64,000 nucleotides of DNA from Streptomyces fragilis (lineage in GTDB: Bacteria > Actinomycetota > Actinomycetes > Streptomycetales > Streptomycetaceae): assembly GCF_003112515.1 (NCBI RefSeq), contig NZ_BEVZ01000007.1, positions 1 to 64,000 of the forward strand, given 5' to 3'. Shown one piece after another: positions 59,022 through 64,000 of the stretch (its first letter is position 1; each line of letters starts with the position of its first letter). A program made the translations under genes and the position numbers. Under the pieces are notes generated by a model, which saw only the letters and a program-made list of their open reading frames with translations, ran no database searches and had not been told where the DNA came from.

Positions 59022-60409
59022 GGCTGGAAGACGAGGTCGCCCTTCTCCTCGGCGGGCAGGGCCGCGACCGGCGGCTCCGGGGCCAGCTGCTCGCGCAGGA
59101 CGTCGGCCTCCCGGTCCAGGTAGGCGGCGAGCGGCCGCAGCGTGGTCTCGGCCGCTTCATACGCGTCGTAGAGGCGGCGGGCGGGGCCGGACGGGACGCG
59201 CTCGGCGACGGCGGAGGCCGTGCGGTCCTGCAGCCGGCCGGCCTCGCCGACGAGGAGGTGGCACTGCTCGGTCGTCATCCCGCGCAGGGTCCTGCGCCCC
59301 TCGCCGGAGATCACGCCGAGCTGGTGGAGGCGGGCGGCCAGCGCGCTGGGCGAGACCTGGAACCGCACGACCAGCGCGGCCCGCGTCGCCTCGGACAGGT
59401 CGGCGGTTCCGACGGGCCCGTCGGAGCCGTCGGGGCCGACCGTCCTGGGCAGGTGCCCGGCCTTCTCCACCGCGAGCCCCACCTCCCGCTCCGGCATCAG
59501 AAAGCCGGCGGCGAAGACGTTGGCGCGGACCTCGTCGTAGTTCTTCTGGTGGCCCGGCGCCAGATGCCGCTCCGCCAGCGGCTGTTGGGCGTCGCGGGCG
59601 AGCACGTGACCCAGCTCGTGGGCGAGGGTGAAGCGCTGGCGCGTCCACCGGTCGGTGCGGGCGAGGAGGACAAGACGGAACGCGTCGGTGTGCCAGGCGA
59701 CGCCGTCCACCCCTCCTGGCAGGCCCACTTGGGCGACGTCGACCCCGAAGACCTGGTCGACGACGTCGACCAGCTGGGGGGTGTCCAGCTCCGCCACCGA
59801 GGCCACCCCGTGGGACTCCAGCAGGGCCAGGGCTTCCCGGGCCAGCGCCTCACCCTGGTCGACAAACCGCTCCACGCCCTTCGGTGGCGCGGGCAGCTCC
59901 GGCAAGGGGCGGCCGCGGCCGAGGGCCTCGAGCACCTCGTAGGCGCCGGTGAAGCGGCGCAGCAGGGACTCGAGCGAGGCGTCGGAGCGGCTGTCCGCCA
60001 CCGCCGCATTGCCGCCGGTGCCGCCGGTGCCCTCGGTGCCCTCGGTGCCGGCGATTCCACCGGTTCCGCTCGTTCCACCGGTCCGTGCGGCCGGATGCGC
60101 AGTCGGGGGCGCGGTAGGGACGCTCCGCCCCTGCCCCGCTGCCCCTGCCGTCCTCGCCGCTGCGGCCGCCCCGGTCGTCCTCGCGGCGAAGCTCGGCCGG
60201 AGCGGTTCGCGGCCGCTGAGCAGCCAGTCGACCGTCGTGTCGCCGAACTCCGCGACGCGGGCGAGGTCCAGCGAGGTGAAGCGGCGAACTCCGTTGAGAG
60301 ACTTGGACAGTTTGTCCGCGGTCAGCCCGACCCGCTGCGCGAACGCCGCCTGGCTGAGGGACGCCGCGTCCATGACTTTGCGTACCCGGTCGTGCACAGA
60401 CTCGTCCAT
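59018..60409 (-). CDS. Xre-ImmA/IrrE-type metallopeptidase fusion
   Basis: The 463-residue product has an N-terminal Xre helix-turn-helix (residues 7-65, SLSQAAFAQRVGLTADKLSKS), a Gly/Thr low-complexity linker (about 80-135) made of 9-bp DNA repeats, and a zinc metallopeptidase domain. That domain has HELGH at 264-268 and the third ligand at Glu293 in YDEVRANVFAAGFLMP. ImmA/IrrE peptidases cleave repressors or antitoxins. Fusion of Xre to such a domain next to a PIN gene suggests a toxin-antitoxin-type module in which cleavage or repression controls the pair. The ATG at 60409 lacks a Shine-Dalgarno, which fits leaderless expression. Confidence 0.86.
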   Translation of the reverse strand: MDESVHDRVRKVMDAASLSQAAFAQRVGLTADKLSKSLNGVRRFTSLDLARVAEFGDTTVDWLLSGREPLRPSFAARTTGAAAAARTAGAAGQGRSVPTAPPTAHPAARTGGTSGTGGIAGTEGTEGTGGTGGNAAVADSRSDASLESLLRRFTGAYEVLEALGRGRPLPELPAPPKGVERFVDQGEALAREALALLESHGVASVAELDTPQLVDVVDQVFGVDVAQVGLPGGVDGVAWHTDAFRLVLLARTDRWTRQRFTLAHELGHVLARDAQQPLAERHLAPGHQKNYDEVRANVFAAGFLMPEREVGLAVEKAGHLPRTVGPDGSDGPVGTADLSEATRAALVVRFQVSPSALAARLHQLGVISGEGRRTLRGMTTEQCHLLVGEAGRLQDRTASAVAERVPSGPARRLYDAYEAAETTLRPLAAYLDREADVLREQLAPEPPVAALPAEEKGDLVFQP

Positions 60410-60415
60410 ATGTCG

Positions 60416-60444
60416 ACGCTAGACCCGCGTTGCGAAAATCGCAA
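60416..60444 (-). promoter_or_regulatory. Leaderless promoter and palindromic operator of the Xre-ImmA/PIN operon
   Basis: On the minus strand, TTGCGA (60439-60444) and TAGCGT (60416-60421) are 17 bases apart, and the -10 ends 6 bases before the ATG, so the message should start at the start codon. The perfect dyad TTGCGA-AAA-TCGCAA (60430-60444) overlaps the -35, a good autorepressor site. Confidence 0.78.
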
Positions 60445-60509
60445 TGCCCCTTTCGGGCGGCCTTCCGGGCGGCCTTCCACCCGGCGCCGTCCGCGGTCAA
60501 GATGGAGGC

Positions 60510-61334
60510 GTGATCGCCGCTCCTCCCGACGAACCCGTCGAGCCTCCGCCCGCCGTCGCCGCGCTGGCCGGCGGACGGCCGGTCCGGGCGGTGTGGCGCA
60601 ACCTGCTCGGCGGACTGACCTTCCGGATCGGAGGCGAGGCGGCCGACAAAGACTCCAACGACCCTCCGCGCTTCGCCAAGTGGGCTCCCGCCGGCAGCGG
60701 GCTGGACCTGCGGGCCGAGGCGGTCCGGCTGCGCTGGGCCGCCCCATACACCGCCGTGCCGCCCGTACTTGCGGATGGCGGGGACGCCACGGGAACCTGG
60801 CTGCTCACCCGGGGGCTGCCCGGTACGTCCGCCGTGGACGAGCGGTGGACGACGGACCCATCGACCGCGGTCCACGCCGTAGGCGCCGGGCTGCGCGCCC
60901 TGCACGACGCCCTCCCGGTCGCGGACTGCCCGTTCGACTGGTCGGTGGAGCGCCGGCTGGCCAGGGCCCGCGCCCGCGTGGCGTCGGGCGTCGTGGACCC
61001 CGCCGCCTGGCCGGTGGAGCTCCGCCACCTGGGCACCGTGCAACGCGCGATGCGCCTGCTGGAGGACCCGCCCCCGGTCGACCGCCGGGTCGTCTGCCAC
61101 GGCGACGCCTGCGCCCCCAACACGCTGGTCGGTGACGACGGCGAGCCCGTCGGCCACGTCGATCTCGGCGCCCTCGGCGTGGCCGACCGCTGGGCCGACC
61201 TCGCCGTCGCCACGTGGAGCACCCGGTGGAACTACGGTCCGGGGTGGGAGGAAGTTCTGCTCGCCGCCTACGGCGTCGAGGCGGACCCGGAGCGGATCAC
61301 CTATTACCGGGTGCTGTGGGAGCTGACCGGCTGA
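60510..61334 (+). CDS. Aminoglycoside-phosphotransferase (APH 3'-like) family kinase
   Basis: The 274-residue product has a reduced N-terminal lobe and the core motifs VVCHGDACAPNTLV (catalytic Asp in the HGDxxxxN loop) and GHVDLGALGVADRWADLAVAT (metal Asp). This is the layout of antibiotic kinases such as APH(3'), but without substrate evidence. The GTG at 60510 has only a very close GGAG, so it may be leaderless. It is divergent from the Xre-ImmA gene, with 100 bases between. Confidence 0.8.
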   Translation: MIAAPPDEPVEPPPAVAALAGGRPVRAVWRNLLGGLTFRIGGEAADKDSNDPPRFAKWAPAGSGLDLRAEAVRLRWAAPYTAVPPVLADGGDATGTWLLTRGLPGTSAVDERWTTDPSTAVHAVGAGLRALHDALPVADCPFDWSVERRLARARARVASGVVDPAAWPVELRHLGTVQRAMRLLEDPPPVDRRVVCHGDACAPNTLVGDDGEPVGHVDLGALGVADRWADLAVATWSTRWNYGPGWEEVLLAAYGVEADPERITYYRVLWELTG

Positions 61335-61512
61335 CCGCCACGGCCCGGCCGTGCGTCGCCGCAGACGGCGTGGCCCTCACCTCGCCCTTTCGGCCAGGGT
61401 TGAAAGGCGTGGCCGCCGGCTCCTCCTCGCGCACAGACTCTCCCTGGTCGTTCCGGGCTCCAGCTCCCGGAACGCTTCCCAGGACGTCGATACGGTCGAT
61501 ACGGAGGAAGAC

Positions 61513-61878
61513 ATGGCGAAGCGCGCGATGGTGAAGATGGCCGCCCTGGCGATCGGGGCCGCCTCCCTGGCGGGGGTGATGCCGGCGTCGGCCTCGGCCT
61601 CCCCGCAGTCCGTACAGCTGTGCCAGGACTCCGGCGCAGCGCTGAAGTACAAGTACTACACGTCGAGCGGCACCATCGCGACGTGGAGCAAGACCTGTAG
61701 CGGCAGCTACTCGCTCAACTCCGGCGGGTACAGCATCTACGCGGGCGGCTGGTCGGGTTACGTCTACTTCAGCGACGGCACCTCCAGCGACTTCTGCGAC
61801 GGGGAGACCCGGTACCTGGGCGGCAGGCGGGTCGTCAAGATCTACATGGCCGCGGCCAAGATCGAGGAGTGCGTGTAG
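61513..61878 (+). CDS. Small secreted cysteine-containing protein
   Basis: The 121-residue product begins with a signal peptide (MVKMAALAIGAASLAGVM, cleavage after ASASAS). The mature part has four cysteines that could form two disulfides, with SVQLCQDSG, WSKTCSGSYS, SDFCDGE and a final CV. Tyr/Ser/Gly are frequent. No family is recognised. GGAGGAAG precedes the ATG at 61513. A hairpin follows at 61906-61940. Confidence 0.75.
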   Translation: MAKRAMVKMAALAIGAASLAGVMPASASASPQSVQLCQDSGAALKYKYYTSSGTIATWSKTCSGSYSLNSGGYSIYAGGWSGYVYFSDGTSSDFCDGETRYLGGRRVVKIYMAAAKIEECV

Positions 61879-61905
61879 GACCGCAGGGCCCGGGTGCCCC
61901 CGCGC

Positions 61906-61940
61906 CCGCCGTGCCGTGACGTGAACGCGCGGCACGGCGG
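61906..61940. terminator. Terminator between secreted protein and DUF1348 gene
   Basis: CCGCCGTGCC at 61906-61915 pairs exactly with 61931-61940 around a 15-base loop. It lies between converging stops at 61878 and 62013. Confidence 0.8.
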
Positions 61941-62012
61941 CCCGTCGTCCGCCGGGGCCCGGCCGTCCGGGCCTCGGCGGGCGGACGCGGGGCACCTGAG
62001 CCCCACGGGAGG

Positions 62013-62474
62013 CTAGGCGAGGGGGATGTCGACCCCGTGCTCCTCCACGGCCCGGGATCCGCGGATGCGCCGGTCCGCCTCCGCGATGGCGAGGTCGTTG
62101 ATGCTCGCCTCCCGCCGCCGCATCAGCCCGCGCACGTCGAACTCCCAGAGCTCGTTGCCGTAGCTGCGCCACCACCGGCCTTCCGCGTCGTGCCACTCGT
62201 ACTGGAAGCGCACCGCGATCCGGTCACCGTCGAAGGCCCACAGGCTCTTGCGCAGTGCGTAGTCGAGCTCGCGCTCCCACTTGCGCGTCAGGAAGGCGAC
62301 GATCTCCTCCCGGCCCCGCACGAACTCGTCCCGGTTCCGCCAGACCGAGTCCGGCGTGTACGCCGAGGCCACGCGCCGCGGATCGCGGGTGTTCCAGGCG
62401 TCCTCGGCGGCCTGGACCTTTCGCAGGGCGGTCTCCCGTGTGAACGGCGGGTAGGGCGGTCGATCGTCGGTCAC
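62013..62474 (-). CDS. DUF1348/SnoaL-like protein
   Basis: The 153-residue product has the nuclear-transport-factor-2-like fold: FTRETALRKVQAAEDAWNTRDP, VASAYTPDSVWRNRDEFVRGREEIVAFL, a central YEWHDAEGRWWRSYGNELWEF and MRRREASINDLAI. This DUF1348 family has no settled activity. The GTG at 62474 follows GGAGGAGG. The gene is divergent from the TetR gene across twin operators. Confidence 0.85.
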   Translation of the reverse strand: MTDDRPPYPPFTRETALRKVQAAEDAWNTRDPRRVASAYTPDSVWRNRDEFVRGREEIVAFLTRKWERELDYALRKSLWAFDGDRIAVRFQYEWHDAEGRWWRSYGNELWEFDVRGLMRRREASINDLAIAEADRRIRGSRAVEEHGVDIPLA

Positions 62475-62492
62475 GCCAGCCTCCTCCATGTG

Positions 62493-62545
62493 GAGAACGT
62501 GCGTTCTCCACGTCTCGCCGCCTAAGGTAGAGAACGCCCGTTCTC
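62493..62545. promoter_or_regulatory. Twin TetR-type operators
   Basis: The same palindrome GAGAACG-NN-CGTTCTC occurs at 62493-62508 (NN = TG, flanked by further pairing GTG/CAC) and at 62530-62545 (NN = CC), 37 bases apart. They lie between divergent DUF1348 and TetR genes, so the TetR protein should control both. Confidence 0.85.
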
Positions 62546-62561
62546 GACGCAAGGAGTTCCG

Positions 62562-63209
62562 ATGCCCGCCCCGCTCACCGAGGAGCAGAACCGCCGCGCC
62601 CGCGAGGACCTGCTGGACGCGGCGGAGAGGCTGTTCTACGAACGGGGCATCCAGGCGGTGGGCATGGACCAGGTCCGGGCGGCCTCCGACCTCCCCCTGA
62701 AGCGGATCTACCGTCTCTTCCCCACCAAGGAGGACCTGGTGGTGGCGATGCTGCGGCGCCGCGACCGGCGCTGGCGGGAGAGCCTGACCGTCAGCGTGGA
62801 GCAGGTCGCCGATCCCCGGGCACGCGTCCTGGCGGTCTTCGACTGGCTGGCCGGCTGGTTCGCCGAGCCCGGCTTCCGGGGCTGCGCCTGGATCAACGCC
62901 CACGGAGAGCTCGGCTCCTCCTCCCCCGCCGTGCTGGCCGAAGTCCGTTCCCACAAGCGGGCGTTCCGCGCACAGCTCGCCGAGTGGGCGCTCGCAGCGG
63001 GCGTGCCGGCCGCCGCCGACGCGGTTTTCCTGCTGGCCGAGGGCGCCGTGGTCACCGCGGGCATCGCCGGGGACCCGGCGCCGGCCCGTCAGGCACGGTC
63101 GGCCGCGGCGGCGCTGCTGGCTCAGCAGGGCGGCGTTCAGCAGTGCGGCGTTCAGCAGGGCGGCGAGACGACGGACCCGTCCGGTTCCGCCCCGGCCTCG
63201 ATCTCGTAG
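62562..63209 (+). CDS. TetR-family transcriptional regulator
   Basis: The 215 residues have an N-terminal helix-turn-helix (ARAREDLLDAAERLFYERGIQAVGMDQVR region, read in parts: EDLLDAAERLFYERG and SDLPLKRIYRLFPTKEDLV) and a helical ligand-binding part with GFRGCAWINAHGELG. The C-terminus ends GGVQQCGVQQGG, from a short DNA duplication, and runs 58 bases over the neighbouring convergent gene. The ATG at 62562 follows AAGGAG. Confidence 0.92.
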   Translation: MPAPLTEEQNRRAREDLLDAAERLFYERGIQAVGMDQVRAASDLPLKRIYRLFPTKEDLVVAMLRRRDRRWRESLTVSVEQVADPRARVLAVFDWLAGWFAEPGFRGCAWINAHGELGSSSPAVLAEVRSHKRAFRAQLAEWALAAGVPAAADAVFLLAEGAVVTAGIAGDPAPARQARSAAAALLAQQGGVQQCGVQQGGETTDPSGSAPASIS

Positions 63210-63964
63210 ACCTGCCCCGACGCGAAAGCGGGCCCCGGGTCCACGTCGTGCGAACGGCGGATCTCCTCCACGGTGGTGAAGTACAGCGTGACGACCCGCG
63301 CGCTCCCGTCGCCACCCTTGGTGAAGCACACGTCCCGGTGTTGTCCCGTGGAGCCCGGTGGGGGCGCGGGCAGGTCCATCGGCGGGGCGACGGAGGGCTC
63401 AGGGTTCGCGACGTACGTCCACCCCTCCGCGCGGGCCACCCGGCGGTAGTGGGCGACCACCTCCTCCGCCGTACCGGGGTGGACGAACAGCCGTCGCGCC
63501 GAGAGCCACGCGTCACCGCTGTCGTCCGAGCACGAGGAGTACCCCCCGGCCTCTCCCCCGGCCGCCCTCGCGCCCGGCGGCGGCGAGGCCAGCAGCGGCG
63601 TCTCCTCCAGCTCCCGCATCAGGCTCCCCGTCCCCTCACAGCCCTCGAACGGGGACAGCGCGGAACACCCCACCGGCCCGCCGGCGAGCAGGACCACGGA
63701 CAGCACCACGGTGGCCACGCGACCGACAGCGGCGGGAGGAAGCACCGGTCGCCGAGGCCTTGCCCTCACCGCCGGGCGGACGGCACCGGATGTCGCTGCC
63801 ATACCGGTCGGCGTGGGGTCGTCCACGAGGGTCCGCACGCCCTCCGCCGTCAAGGCCCGCAGCGGGCACACGGCGTCTGCGACGCGCGCCTCGCCGTCAC
63901 CCGTTCCCCTGGCCGACGGTTCCGCGCGTAGGCGGCGTCGGTGAACGGTCGGGACGAGGCGCAT
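63152..63964 (-). CDS. Putative lipoprotein of unknown function
   Basis: The open frame runs to 63964 (270 residues). A hydrophobic stretch RVATVVLSVVLLAGGPVGC lies around residues 83-101, with a non-ideal lipobox (GPVGC). This suggests the real start is an inner Met (63802) or Val before it. The outside part has four or so Cys and words such as SGDAWLSARRLFVHPG and EEVVAHYRRVARAEGWTYV. No family is recognised. The 3' end overlaps the TetR gene. Confidence 0.6.
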   Translation of the reverse strand: MRLVPTVHRRRLRAEPSARGTGDGEARVADAVCPLRALTAEGVRTLVDDPTPTGMAATSGAVRPAVRARPRRPVLPPAAVGRVATVVLSVVLLAGGPVGCSALSPFEGCEGTGSLMRELEETPLLASPPPGARAAGGEAGGYSSCSDDSGDAWLSARRLFVHPGTAEEVVAHYRRVARAEGWTYVANPEPSVAPPMDLPAPPPGSTGQHRDVCFTKGGDGSARVVTLYFTTVEEIRRSHDVDPGPAFASGQVYEIEAGAEPDGSVVSPPC

Positions 63965-64000
63965 GCTTCACGATTCCCTTCGTCACCGTGGGCGGGTCCG

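Noticed and set aside
60510..61334. Aminoglycoside resistance gene
   Set aside because: Only the kinase fold is supported. No substrate residues or linked resistance genes justify the claim.

Overview
The window comes from a high-GC actinomycete and almost certainly from Streptomyces or a close relative. The evidence is the strong GC bias at third codon positions, frequent GTG starts (and one TTG), many 4-base ATGA/GTGA stop-start overlaps, a complete ssgB (a SsgA-like sporulation division protein known only from sporulating actinomycetes), and phosphatidylinositol-mannoside genes. I cannot name the species from sequence alone. Most of the window is core chromosome. A few short stretches look accessory, and most of the interest lies in small regulatory elements.

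Layout, left to right. (1) 1-7672: secD (cut by the window edge), yajC, ruvB-ruvA-ruvC, a YebC-family regulator, pdxT-pdxS and a LemA-like membrane protein, all on the minus strand. (2) 8021-10817: the operon pgsA-acyltransferase-pimA, which makes phosphatidylinositol and its first mannosides. (3) 11134-18571: an EF-G-like GTPase, an unknown membrane protein, a HIT hydrolase, a K+-channel-like protein and thrS. The order thrS, HIT, pgsA, acyltransferase, pimA, pdxS, pdxT, yebC, ruvCAB matches the mycobacterial locus, with insertions. (4) 18675-21464: an overlapping pair (an unknown 440-residue protein and a DUF4365 putative nuclease) divergent from a DEDDh exonuclease. (5) 21538-25494: two identical tRNA-Val(CAC) genes, an SRPBCC protein, a TIGR02611 membrane protein, ssgB, a CGNR zinc-finger protein and small membrane proteins. 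(6) 25648-29694: a DsbA-like protein, a GNAT, pabC-pabB, then the tRNA operon Gly(GCC)-Cys(GCA)-Val(GAC)x3 with a clear promoter and a strong terminator.

(7) 29837-40738: a zinc-ribbon protein, a phosphotransferase, a Ser/Thr kinase, an rRNA methyltransferase, then siroheme/cobalamin genes: a fused siroheme synthase, a BluB-CobT fusion with a very long low-complexity N-terminus, and cobL. (8) 40844-45475: a GNAT, the methionine importer metN-metI-metQ and a HAD phosphatase. A previously hidden 28-residue ORF upstream of metN ends in a cysteine-rich tail and looks like an attenuation leader peptide. (9) 45620-49968: two small membrane proteins, a GNAT, a sigma factor, a Tat-exported glycerophosphodiesterase and an acyltransferase. 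(10) 50026-58261: a perfect 64-bp palindromic terminator, argH, then PNPOx and L,D-transpeptidase-like genes, then the arginine operon argC-J-B-D-R. The argC and argH promoters both carry matching ArgR-type boxes. (11) 58367-63964: a more variable end with a toxin-antitoxin-like pair (Xre-ImmA/IrrE plus PIN domain) that has a leaderless promoter and a palindromic operator, an APH-like kinase, a small secreted protein, a divergent TetR/DUF1348 pair with twin operators, and a putative lipoprotein.

The systems most worth testing are the Cys-rich leader controlling metNIQ, the Xre-ImmA/PIN module, the DUF4365 operon, and the BluB-CobT fusion.
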